This document shows, piece after piece, positions 1 through 6,275 of a stretch of 9,596 bases of DNA (position 1 is its first letter; every line of letters starts with the position of its first letter). The stretch comes from Burkholderiales bacterium (GTDB taxonomy: Bacteria > Pseudomonadota > Gammaproteobacteria > Burkholderiales > Burkholderiaceae_C), in assembly GCA_028869035.1 (NCBI GenBank), contig JAGWTL010000096.1, positions 1 through 9,596 of the forward strand, given 5' to 3'. The notes below the pieces were generated by a model. The model made no database searches and was not told where the DNA came from. It saw only the letters and a program-made list of their open reading frames with translations. The position numbers were made by a program, and so were the translations under genes.

Positions 1-18
1 GGACGGACTGTCCTTCAC
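1..18 (-). CDS. Start of a further minus-strand gene, truncated by the window edge
   Basis: A GTG at 18-16 lies in a GTGA overlap with the TGA stop of the preceding 153-aa gene. It is preceded by a good Shine-Dalgarno (AGGAGA at 31-26, seven bases upstream). Only six codons are visible (M K D S P S), so the sequence itself does not identify the product. By synteny in Burkholderiales, the gene after fabF and a small hypothetical is commonly the extracytoplasmic sigma factor rpoE; that is expectation from context, not something read here. The overlap and the ribosome site imply translational coupling to the upstream gene. Confidence 0.45.
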
Positions 19-476
19 GATCCGGTCTCCTGCTGCACCGGCACGACCGACGGGGCCGGTGCCACAGGCGCATACACGGCACGCCGCAAGCCCTCCCACC
101 GCTGGGGCGCCGTCCCACGCTCGACCCAGAGCCAGAAGCTGCGACCAGCCAGCGGCAGGAATTCCAGCAGCAGCCCGCGCTGCCAATCCAGGCGCCGGTG
201 AACCTGACCGACAGATTGCACCCCGGTGGACTCCCAGTTCCAGTTCTGGCCGTCCCAAGCCAGCAGACCCTCGGCCGGCCGGCTCAGCGCGGCATGGACC
301 AGCGGCGCGCCACTCAGCCACAAGAGCAAGGCCAGGCCGTGGGCGGTGGAGAAGAGATCGGACTGCAGAGCCCAGGCGGCACAGACCAGCCCCGCCAGCA
401 GCCAGGGCGACAGCAGACAGGCTGTGCGCATGGAAGAACGCCCCACCGGATAGGAAACCGCTGGGGCGCTGTGCAT
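15..476 (-). CDS. Small membrane protein, YgfX/CptA-like pattern, function unknown
   Basis: This is a 153-aa protein. Two hydrophobic segments lie at roughly residues 18-37 and 43-63. They are followed by WDGQNWNW (about 74-81) and a C-terminal half rich in Leu, Trp and Arg (LLLEFLPL, SFWLWVERG, RWEGLRRAVY). Two close membrane helices followed by a short soluble domain with a WDG motif and a terminal W..LRR element resemble the YgfX/CptA family of inner-membrane proteins. This is pattern resemblance only. The start at MHSAPAVSYPVGRS is chosen because it gives the full N-terminus; no good Shine-Dalgarno is visible, and a second Met at residue 16 (ATG at 431-429) is possible. It lies 23 bp after fabF and overlaps the next gene by four bases, so it probably belongs to the end of the fab operon or couples it to the next transcription unit. 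Confidence 0.75.
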   Translation of the reverse strand: MHSAPAVSYPVGRSSMRTACLLSPWLLAGLVCAAWALQSDLFSTAHGLALLLWLSGAPLVHAALSRPAEGLLAWDGQNWNWESTGVQSVGQVHRRLDWQRGLLLEFLPLAGRSFWLWVERGTAPQRWEGLRRAVYAPVAPAPSVVPVQQETGS

Positions 477-499
477 GTGTCGCTGGTGGATTCTGCGCG

Positions 500-1744
500 T
501 CAGGCGCGCTTGAAGACCAGGGTACCGTTGGTTCCGCCGAAGCCGAAGTTGTTCTTCACCGCGACGTCGATCTTCACATCCCGCGCGGTGTTGGCGCAGT
601 AATCGAGATCACACTCCGGATCCTGGTTGAAGATGTTGATGGTCGGCGGGCTCTTCTGGTGATGCAGCGCCAGAACCGTGAAAACCGATTCGATGCCACC
701 GGCGCCGCCCAGCAGGTGACCTGTCATGGATTTGGTCGAATTCACCAAAGTCTTCTTGGCGTGTTCGCCCAGTGCCGCCTTGATGGCGTTGGTTTCGTTG
801 ATATCGCCCAGCGGTGTCGAGGTGCCGTGCGCGTTCAGGTAGTCGACCTGGTCGGCATTGATACCGGCATTGCGCAGGGCGCCCAGCATGGCGCGACGCG
901 GGCCATCCATGTTCGGCGCAGTCATGTGGCCGGCATCGGCGCTCATGCCAAAACCGCTCAGTTCGGCATAGATCTTGGCGCCGCGGGCCTTGGCGTGTTC
1001 GTACTCTTCCAGCACCAGGACACCAGCGCCCTCGCCCAGCACGAAGCCATCGCGGTCCTTGTCCCAGGGGCGCGAAGCCGTCTTGGGGTCGTCGTTGCGA
1101 GTGGACAGGGCGCGCATGGCGGCAAAACCACCGACACCCAGGGGCGACACGGTGGCCTCGGAACCCCCGGCAATCATCACGTCAGCGTCACCGTACTCGA
1201 TCAGGCGCCCGGCCTGGCCGATGCTGTGCAAACCCGTGGTGCAGGCCGTCACGATGGCCAGGTTCGGCCCCTTGAAACCATAGCGCATCGAGACATGACC
1301 GGAGATCATGTTGATGATGGAAGCAGGCACGAAGAAGGGCGAGATGCGGCGCGGACCGCGGCTGGTGTACTCGGCATGCGTCTCCTCGATCAGCGGCAGG
1401 CCGCCGATGCCCGAACCGATCAGGCAACCGATGCGCACCGACTCTTCTTCCCCCAGCCCCTCGCCGGTGGGCAGGCCCGAGTCCTCCACAGCCTGCATGG
1501 CCGCAGCAACACCGTAATGGATGAAGGTGTCCATCGTGCGCGCTTCCTTGCTGCCGATGTACTTCTCCAGCTCGAAACCCTTGACCTCGCCGGCGAATTT
1601 GCAGGCGAAAGCGCTGGCATCGAATTTGGTGATCAGATCAATGCCGGAGCGGCCGGCCAGCAGGCTGGACCAGGACTCGGCCACGGTATTACCGACCGGG
1701 CTGATGCAGCCCAGGCCTGTGACGACGACACGACGACGAGACAT
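500..1744 (-). CDS. fabF: 3-oxoacyl-[acyl-carrier-protein] synthase II (KAS II)
   Basis: This cytoplasmic condensing enzyme elongates acyl-ACP with malonyl-ACP, including the step relevant to unsaturated chains and temperature control of membrane composition. The 414-aa length matches the family (about 412). The catalytic triad is visible: Cys168 in VTACTTGLH, His306 in NAHGTSTPLGD and His343 in KSMTGHLLGG, with Lys338 next to it. The C-terminal NNFGFGGTNG (398-407) carries the gating Phe400. The N-terminus MSRRRVVVTGLG fits the family, so the ATG at 1744 is secure even though the bases upstream (AGCATATCCATCT) contain no recognisable Shine-Dalgarno. It lies 113 bp downstream of acpP, with a long hairpin in the gap. 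The acpP-fabF pairing is the usual one in Proteobacteria. Confidence 0.98.
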   Translation of the reverse strand: MSRRRVVVTGLGCISPVGNTVAESWSSLLAGRSGIDLITKFDASAFACKFAGEVKGFELEKYIGSKEARTMDTFIHYGVAAAMQAVEDSGLPTGEGLGEEESVRIGCLIGSGIGGLPLIEETHAEYTSRGPRRISPFFVPASIINMISGHVSMRYGFKGPNLAIVTACTTGLHSIGQAGRLIEYGDADVMIAGGSEATVSPLGVGGFAAMRALSTRNDDPKTASRPWDKDRDGFVLGEGAGVLVLEEYEHAKARGAKIYAELSGFGMSADAGHMTAPNMDGPRRAMLGALRNAGINADQVDYLNAHGTSTPLGDINETNAIKAALGEHAKKTLVNSTKSMTGHLLGGAGGIESVFTVLALHHQKSPPTINIFNQDPECDLDYCANTARDVKIDVAVKNNFGFGGTNGTLVFKRA

Positions 1745-1778
1745 AGATGGATATGCTGGCTAGGAAAGGGGAACCGCC

Positions 1779-1817
1779 GCAAGCGGGAGGCGCCCTCTCT
1801 TTGGGCAGGCCGCTTGC
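1779..1817 (-). promoter_or_regulatory. Long stem-loop in the acpP-fabF intergenic region
   Basis: GCAAGCGG at 1779-1786 is perfectly complementary to CCGCTTGC at 1810-1817. An inner GCCC/GGGC pair closes a 7-base AAAGAGA loop, as read on the minus strand. The hairpin starts 41 bases after the acpP stop codon. No T-run follows it, so it is not a classical intrinsic terminator. It could protect the 3' end of an abundant acpP transcript, or attenuate read-through into fabF. The structure is seen directly; the role is inferred. Confidence 0.5.
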
Positions 1818-1857
1818 AGGGTGGGCGACACGGTACGCATGTGCCGCCGGACAGCCA

Positions 1858-2097
1858 TCAGGCCTTCTGGTGCGCCTTGGCGTAATCGATGGCGTTTTGC
1901 ACTGTCGTGATCTTCTCGGCGTCTTCGTCCGGAATCTCGATGCCGAACTCGTCTTCCAGTGCCATCACCAGCTCGACGGTATCCAGGGAGTCGGCGCCCA
2001 GATCAGCCACGAAAGCCTTCTCGCTGGTCACCTGGGACTCTTCCACACCGAGTTGTTCGGCAATGATTTTCTTGACGCGTGCTTCGATATCGCTCAT
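1858..2097 (-). CDS. acpP: Acyl carrier protein
   Basis: This small acidic 79-aa carrier holds growing acyl chains on a 4'-phosphopantetheine arm and delivers them to every Fab enzyme in this cluster and to PlsX. The attachment site is Ser37 in the GADSLDTVEL motif. The flanking helix II acidic residues that dock partner enzymes (E42, D49, E50) are present. Length and sequence match the AcpP family throughout. The start is supported by GAGGG a few bases upstream of the ATG, a clearer ribosome site than those of fabD, fabF or fabH; this fits ACP being one of the most abundant proteins in the cell. It sits between fabG (110 bp upstream) and fabF (113 bp downstream). Both gaps contain hairpins, so its mRNA may be produced or stabilised separately. 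Confidence 0.99.
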   Translation of the reverse strand: MSDIEARVKKIIAEQLGVEESQVTSEKAFVADLGADSLDTVELVMALEDEFGIEIPDEDAEKITTVQNAIDYAKAHQKA

Positions 2098-2139
2098 GTT
2101 TCCCTCAGAGGGTTGTAAATGAATCCGTGATTTTAGCTG

Positions 2140-2164
2140 GCCCGGGAAAAGGGTTTTCCCGGGC
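2140..2164 (-). promoter_or_regulatory. Near-perfect palindromic hairpin in the acpP 5' region
   Basis: GCCCGGGAAAA at 2140-2150 is the exact reverse complement of TTTTCCCGGGC at 2154-2164, leaving a 3-base loop: an 11-bp stem. On the minus strand it lies 43 bases before the acpP ATG and 43 bases after the fabG stop. The T-run is inside the stem, and the following bases (CAGCTAAAATC) have no U-tract, so simple intrinsic termination is unlikely. A TAAAAT hexamer at 2135-2130 could be a -10 box for an acpP promoter, but no convincing -35 was found. An mRNA processing or stability hairpin, or a protein-binding palindrome, are the alternatives. Confidence 0.5.
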
Positions 2165-2207
2165 TGTCTGCCGTACGGATAAACGGCTTGAACCTTGCTT
2201 GCGTTGC

Positions 2208-2954
2208 TTACATATGCATGCCGCCGTTGACGTGCAGCTCCTGCCCCGTCACATAAGCGGCTTGCGGCGAGGCCAGATAGGCCACAGCGTGTGCAATATC
2301 GGCCGGTTTACCCAGATGACCCAGCGGGATCTGGCCCAACAGGGCTTTTTGCTGCGCGTCGGGCAGATGCGCCGTCATGTCGGTCTCGATGAAACCGGGC
2401 GCCACGCAGTTGACCGTGATGTTACGCGAACCGAGCTCGCGCGCCAGCGCACGCGTCATGCCGGTCACGCCGGCTTTGGCGGCCGCGTAATTGGCCTGAC
2501 CCGCATTGCCCGAAGCACCCACCACCGAAGTGATGCTGATGATGCGGCCATACCGCTGCTTCATCATGGTGCGCATCACGGCGCGGCTCATGCGGAACAC
2601 GGCCTTGAGGTTGGTGTCCAGCACCTCGTCCCACTCGCTGTCTTTCATGCGCATGGCCAGATTGTCGCGGGTGATGCCGGCGTTGTTGACCAGCACGTGC
2701 AGAGCACCCTGTTCCTTGACGATGGTCTCGATCGCCGCTTCGCAACCGGCAGCGTCGTTCACATTGAGCCTGATGCCCTTGCAATCCTTGAAGGCGGCCA
2801 GGGCAGCGCCGATCCTGGCAGCACCCTCGTCGCTGGTGGCCGTGCCGATGACCTTGAGGCCACGCAGGGCCAACTCATGGGCGATGGCTGCGCCGATACC
2901 GCGGGATGCACCCGTCACCAGAGCCACCTGGCCGTCGAACGTCGTTTCAGACAT
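2208..2954 (-). CDS. fabG: 3-oxoacyl-[acyl-carrier-protein] reductase
   Basis: This NADPH-dependent short-chain dehydrogenase carries out the first reduction of each elongation cycle (3-oxoacyl-ACP to 3-hydroxyacyl-ACP). The 248-aa length is typical. The Rossmann glycine motif TGASRGIG lies at 14-21, NNAG at 90-93, and the catalytic tetrad is Asn115, Ser143, Tyr156 and Lys160 (YAAAK). The PGFIETDMT segment (186-194) and the C-terminal GQELHVNGGMHM are family hallmarks. The start has a strong Shine-Dalgarno, GGGGGAG four bases before the ATG; its five-G part is the end of a dispersed repeat that fills the 157-bp gap from fabD. It is followed by acpP. Cytoplasmic. Confidence 0.98.
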   Translation of the reverse strand: MSETTFDGQVALVTGASRGIGAAIAHELALRGLKVIGTATSDEGAARIGAALAAFKDCKGIRLNVNDAAGCEAAIETIVKEQGALHVLVNNAGITRDNLAMRMKDSEWDEVLDTNLKAVFRMSRAVMRTMMKQRYGRIISITSVVGASGNAGQANYAAAKAGVTGMTRALARELGSRNITVNCVAPGFIETDMTAHLPDAQQKALLGQIPLGHLGKPADIAHAVAYLASPQAAYVTGQELHVNGGMHM

Positions 2955-2960
2955 AGAACT

Positions 2961-3105
2961 CCCCCACGTTTGTCACTGCGTGTACTGCCCTGCCCCCTGA
3001 GGGGGCTGAAGCCCGCGGCTCCGAGCCTGCCTGCGCAGGCTCGGACGGGCCGAAGAGATGCGCACGTCCCGTGCAGTCACGTTTCGCGGCTTGGGACGGC
3101 CCGGC
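2961..3105 (-). repeat. Dispersed palindromic repeat, copy 1 (fabD-fabG gap)
   Basis: In the direction of the host genes (minus) it begins with GCCGGGCCGTCCCAAG (3105-3090), immediately after the fabD stop, and ends with a box around ACACGCAGTG and GGGGG (2987-2961) against the fabG start. Between them lies a core (3058-2993) with two hairpins: GCCCCC/GGGGGC (2992-3006, 3-base loop) and a perfect 10-bp stem CCGAGCCTGC/GCAGGCTCGG (3021-3030 with 3035-3044, 4-base loop). A second copy lies at 7799-7942 with the outer boxes in the same relative order but the core inverted. Repeats of this style are common after stop codons in Comamonadaceae, from memory. An in-frame ATGA at the fabD stop opens a 55-codon frame (3114-2947) through the repeat. 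Confidence 0.8.
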
Positions 3106-3110
3106 GCCAC

Positions 3111-4061
3111 TCATGCCAAAGCTCCTTTGACTTCTGCCAATGTGGCGGGATCCAGCAGGGGCAGTCCGGTCAGTTCCGCGTCGATGCGCCTGACCATGCC
3201 GGCCAGCACCTTGCCCGGACCGCATTCCACAATGTGGGCGATGCCGTGCGCCTTGATGGCCTGCACGCACTCCACCCAGCGCACCGGGCCGAAAGCCTGG
3301 CGGTACAGGGCGTCGCGGATGCGGTCGGCATCGACCTCGACCGCTACGTCGATGTTGTTGACCAGAGTGATTCGGGGCTCGCCGAATTCCACCTCTTCCA
3401 GGCGCTCACGCAGTTTTTCAGCCGCGGGCTTCATGAGGCTGGAGTGAAAAGGAGCGGACACCGGCAGCGGCAAGGCGCGTTTGGCGCCGTTGGCCTTGAG
3501 CACCTCACAAGCCTTCTCGACCGCTGCCTTGGAACCCGCGATAACAGTCTGGGCCGGGTCGTTGAAATTGACGGCCTCGACCACTTCGCTTGAATTCGGG
3601 CCGAAGGACTGTGCCGCTTCGGCACAACCCGCGATCACCCGTACCGCCTCCATGCCCAGAATGGCCGCCATGGCGCCGGTGCCCACCGGTACGGCTTCCT
3701 GCATGGCCTGGGCGCGGAAGCGCACCAGCGGCACGGCTTGCGACAGCGTCAACACGCCGGCGGCCACCATGGCCGAATACTCGCCCAGCGAATGGCCGGC
3801 CACGGCCGCCGGGGTCACACCGGTTTCGCTCATCCAGACACGGTAAGCGGCAACGCCGGCCACCAGCATCGCCGGCTGCGTATTGGTCGTGAGCGCCAAG
3901 GCCTCCTTGGAGCCCGCCTTGATCAGCTGGCCCAGGTTTTCGCCCAGGGCATCGGAAGCCTCCTGCAGCGCTTCGCGCACTTCGGCACGCTCACCCCAGG
4001 CGTCAAGCATGCCGACCGACTGCGACCCCTGGCCCGGAAAGACAAAGGCAAACGGTTTCAT
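3111..4061 (-). CDS. fabD: Malonyl-CoA:ACP transacylase
   Basis: This enzyme transfers malonyl from malonyl-CoA to AcpP, supplying the two-carbon donor for FabH and FabF. It has 316 aa (family about 310). The N-terminal FVFPGQGSQ (7-14) supplies the oxyanion Gln11. The nucleophile elbow GHSLGEYSA places Ser91, the carboxylate-binding Arg is R116 in FRAQAM, and the catalytic His is H206 in VSAPFHSSLM. GPGKVLAGM lies near the C-terminus. The bases before the ATG are AT-rich (AATTCAATACC) with no Shine-Dalgarno, so initiation may depend on an unstructured leader or on read-through from fabH 53 bp upstream. Its stop codon overlaps an ATGA at the edge of the dispersed repeat that separates it from fabG. 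Cytoplasmic. Confidence 0.98.
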   Translation of the reverse strand: MKPFAFVFPGQGSQSVGMLDAWGERAEVREALQEASDALGENLGQLIKAGSKEALALTTNTQPAMLVAGVAAYRVWMSETGVTPAAVAGHSLGEYSAMVAAGVLTLSQAVPLVRFRAQAMQEAVPVGTGAMAAILGMEAVRVIAGCAEAAQSFGPNSSEVVEAVNFNDPAQTVIAGSKAAVEKACEVLKANGAKRALPLPVSAPFHSSLMKPAAEKLRERLEEVEFGEPRITLVNNIDVAVEVDADRIRDALYRQAFGPVRWVECVQAIKAHGIAHIVECGPGKVLAGMVRRIDAELTGLPLLDPATLAEVKGALA

Positions 4062-4114
4062 GGTATTGAATTGATGTTTTGCTTTGGAATGGGGCTGCGC
4101 GCGGGCATTCCTGC

Positions 4115-5092
4115 CTACATTTTCAGCAGGACAGCGCCCCAGGTGAAACCGCCACCCACACCTTCGAGCATGACCAGTTCACCCGGCTTGACGCGGCCGC
4201 TGCGCACGCCGGCGTCCAGCGCCAGCGGGATCGACGCAGCCGAAGTGTTGCCGTGCTGATCGACAGTGACGATGACCTTGTCCATGGGCAGCTTGAGCTT
4301 CTTGGCTGTGCTCTGCATGATGCGGATATTGGCCTGGTGCGGAATCAGCCAGTCGATGCCGCTCTCCTGCTTGCCGGCCTTGGCCAGCACGGCGCGTGCG
4401 GCGTCTTCCAGCACGCCCACGGCGAGCTTGAACACGGCCTGGCCGTCCATCTTGAGGAAAGGATCCCCCAGCACCTGGCCGCCAGAAACATGCCCGGGCG
4501 TGCACAGAATGCCCACGTGCTTGCCGTCGGCATGCAGATCACTGGCCAGGATGCCAGGCTCATCCGAGGCCTCCAGCACCACGGCGCCGGCGCCGTCGCC
4601 GAACAGCACGCAGGTGGTGCGGTCCTTGAAATCGATGATGCGCGAGAACACTTCCGTCCCCACCACCAGCGCTGTGCTGGCCGTGCCGGCCTTGATCATG
4701 GCATCGGCCACGGTCAGGGCATAGACAAACCCGCTGCAGACCGCCTGCACGTCAAAAGCCGGGCAGCCATTGGCGCCAATCTTGTTCTGCAGAATGCAGG
4801 CGACCGAAGGGAACACCATGTCCGGCGTCGAAGTCGCCACGATGATCAGGTCGATGTCCTGGGCAGCCACCCCGGCCGCGTCCAGTGCACGGCGTGCGGC
4901 CTCGACCCCCAGGTCGCTGCTGGTCACACCGGCAGCGGCAAAGTGGCGCGCCCGGATACCGGTGCGCTCGACGATCCACTCATCGGAGCTTTCAATACCG
5001 TCAGCGGCCAGTTGGGCGACCAGATCGGCGTTGCTCAGGCGTTTGGGCGGCAAAAAGCTGCCGGTACCAGTGATGCGGGAATAGCGACTCAT
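4115..5092 (-). CDS. fabH: 3-oxoacyl-[acyl-carrier-protein] synthase III (KAS III)
   Basis: This enzyme initiates fatty-acid chains by condensing acetyl-CoA with malonyl-ACP and helps set the rate and branching of synthesis. The 325-aa length is typical. The catalytic triad is visible: Cys119 in FDVQAVCSGFVYAL, His252 in LIPHQANIRI and Asn282 in QHGNTSAAS. The N-terminal SRITGTGSFLP and the DEWIVERTGIR segment (37-47) are characteristic. The C-terminal GVGGGFTWGAVLLKM ends the fold. No clear Shine-Dalgarno precedes the ATG at 5092. It follows plsX by 48 bp, with a GC-rich hairpin in that gap, and precedes fabD. The plsX-fabH-fabD order is the standard one in Proteobacteria. Confidence 0.98.
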   Translation of the reverse strand: MSRYSRITGTGSFLPPKRLSNADLVAQLAADGIESSDEWIVERTGIRARHFAAAGVTSSDLGVEAARRALDAAGVAAQDIDLIIVATSTPDMVFPSVACILQNKIGANGCPAFDVQAVCSGFVYALTVADAMIKAGTASTALVVGTEVFSRIIDFKDRTTCVLFGDGAGAVVLEASDEPGILASDLHADGKHVGILCTPGHVSGGQVLGDPFLKMDGQAVFKLAVGVLEDAARAVLAKAGKQESGIDWLIPHQANIRIMQSTAKKLKLPMDKVIVTVDQHGNTSAASIPLALDAGVRSGRVKPGELVMLEGVGGGFTWGAVLLKM

Positions 5093-5112
5093 GTAGGGTT
5101 CTGTTTGTAGTT

Positions 5113-5140
5113 CCGGTGGCGGGCCGACGGCCCGCCCCGG
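5113..5140 (-). promoter_or_regulatory. GC-only hairpin directly after the plsX stop codon
   Basis: GGCGGGCC (5118-5125) pairs perfectly with GGCCCGCC (5129-5136) across a 3-base loop. Flanking CCGG blocks at 5113-5116 and 5137-5140 extend it to 12 bp with one bulged base. It abuts the plsX TAG. There is no T-run, so it is more likely an RNA-stability or processing hairpin, or a translational barrier between plsX and fabH, than an intrinsic terminator. The structure is seen directly; the role is inferred. Confidence 0.45.
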
Positions 5141-6166
5141 CTACTCCGCGGCGGCCACGCCGGCCAGCAGCGGAGCGGCATGCGCGATGCGGGCCTGGAC
5201 CCGTTCGAGCAGCTTGTTCCGGGCTGCATCATACGCGCGGTTCAGCGCCTGCTCAAAAGCCATTTCGTCGGCCGAGCCATGGCTCTTGAAGACCAGACCA
5301 CGCAGACCCAGCAGGGCCGCACCGTTGTAACGACGGTAGTCCATGCGCTTTTTAAGCGCAGAAAGTGCGGGATAGGCACAAATCGAAGCCAATTTGGTAA
5401 AGATGTTTCGAGAGAATTCCTGTTTGAGGAAACCACCGATCATTGATGCCATACCTTCCACAGCCTTCAAAGCGACGTTGCCCACAAAGCCATCGCAAAC
5501 CACGATATCGGTCGTCCCCTTGAAGATATCGTTGCCCTCGACATTGCCGTAGAAATTCAGATCGCCAGAGTTGGCAGCAGATCGAAGAAGTTCACCCGCC
5601 TTTTTGATGACTTCATTGCCTTTGATGACTTCTTCGCCAATATTGAGCAGACCAACCGAAGGATTGGACTCGTCACGCAAGGCCGACACCAAGGCCGAGC
5701 CCATGACCGCAAACTGCAGCAGGTGTTCGGCCGAGCAATCCACATTGGCCCCCAGGTCCAGCACCGTGGTGGCGCCACCCTTGGCATTGGGGAGTTGGGT
5801 GGCAATGGCCGGACGGTCAATACCCTCCAGCGTCTTGAGCACATAACGGGCAATGGCCATCAGCGCGCCGGTATTGCCCGCCGAAACCGCCGCCTGGGCC
5901 GCACCGGACTTGACCTGCTCGATGGCCACACGCATGGACGAATCCTTCTTGCGGCGCAAGGCCACCTCGATCGGGTCGTCCATGCCCACCACTTCGCTGG
6001 CGGCAACGATACGCGCGCGCGCATGGGTCGGACCGCTCAGGCGGTCAGGCAGGCCGACGAGAAGCAGCTCGACCTCGGGATGATGGTCAAGGAAGTTGCG
6101 ACACGCCGCCAGCGTGACGCGTGGGCCGTGGTCGCCCCCCATGCAGTCCACAGCGATGGTGATCAT
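5141..6166 (-). CDS. plsX: Phosphate acyltransferase (acyl-ACP:phosphate transacylase)
   Basis: PlsX converts acyl-ACP and phosphate to acyl-phosphate, the acyl donor for PlsY in phosphatidic acid synthesis. It is a peripheral membrane enzyme joining fatty-acid synthesis to phospholipid synthesis. It has 341 aa (E. coli about 356). The N-terminal ITIAVDCMGGDHGP (2-15), VSAGNTGALMA (94-104), GLLNIGEEVIKGNEVIKKAG (172-191), NFYGNVEGNDIF (204-215), VVCDGFVGNVALK (222-234) and GLRGLVFKSHGSAD (287-300) are the conserved blocks. A 12-base direct repeat, TTTGATGACTTC at 5603-5614 and 5621-5632, encodes the two EVIK units of the third block. No clear Shine-Dalgarno is seen. The middle of the gene (about 5341-5640) is visibly poorer in G+C than its surroundings. 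Confidence 0.97.
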   Translation of the reverse strand: MITIAVDCMGGDHGPRVTLAACRNFLDHHPEVELLLVGLPDRLSGPTHARARIVAASEVVGMDDPIEVALRRKKDSSMRVAIEQVKSGAAQAAVSAGNTGALMAIARYVLKTLEGIDRPAIATQLPNAKGGATTVLDLGANVDCSAEHLLQFAVMGSALVSALRDESNPSVGLLNIGEEVIKGNEVIKKAGELLRSAANSGDLNFYGNVEGNDIFKGTTDIVVCDGFVGNVALKAVEGMASMIGGFLKQEFSRNIFTKLASICAYPALSALKKRMDYRRYNGAALLGLRGLVFKSHGSADEMAFEQALNRAYDAARNKLLERVQARIAHAAPLLAGVAAAE

Positions 6167-6225
6167 GGGCAGGCAGCGCGTTCAGGCGCGACAGGAACCG
6201 AAAAGAGGATCGGCATCAAGACAAA

Positions 6226-6257
6226 GGCCCGAGCTACATAGGGTGTAGCGTCGGGCC
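6226..6257 (-). terminator. Terminator-like hairpin (attenuator) between rpmF and plsX
   Basis: On the minus strand, GGCCCGACGCTACA (6257-6244) pairs with TGTAGCTCGGGCC (6238-6226): 13 bp with one bulged C and a 5-base loop. It is followed directly by TTTGTCTT, a weak U-tract. It begins 18 bases after the rpmF stop. This would let a short, abundant L32 message end here while part of the transcription continues into plsX and the fab genes. The weak U-tract makes partial termination more likely than complete termination. Confidence 0.6.
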
Positions 6258-6275
6258 CTCTGGAACCTGAAATGA

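Noticed and set aside
59..1885. 608-codon open frame on the plus strand
   Set aside because: It lies antisense to fabF and the small membrane gene, has low-complexity Ala/Arg/His-rich composition and no motif. It is a typical shadow frame of GC-rich coding DNA.
2141..2163. Rho-independent terminator between fabG and acpP
   Set aside because: The T-run is part of the stem and the bases after the hairpin are not T-rich on either strand, so the classical structure is missing.
2961..3105. Insertion sequence or CRISPR array in the fabD-fabG gap
   Set aside because: There is no transposase, no target duplication and no regularly spaced direct repeats. The stretch is a short palindromic dispersed repeat with one other copy in the window.
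2079..3593. 504-codon plus-strand open frame
   Set aside because: It is antisense to fabG and fabD, both of which carry intact catalytic motifs. The frame also runs through the fabD-fabG repeat, which shows that it is not a protein family.
4079..5110. 343-codon plus-strand open frame
   Set aside because: It is antisense to fabH over its whole length, without recognisable domains.
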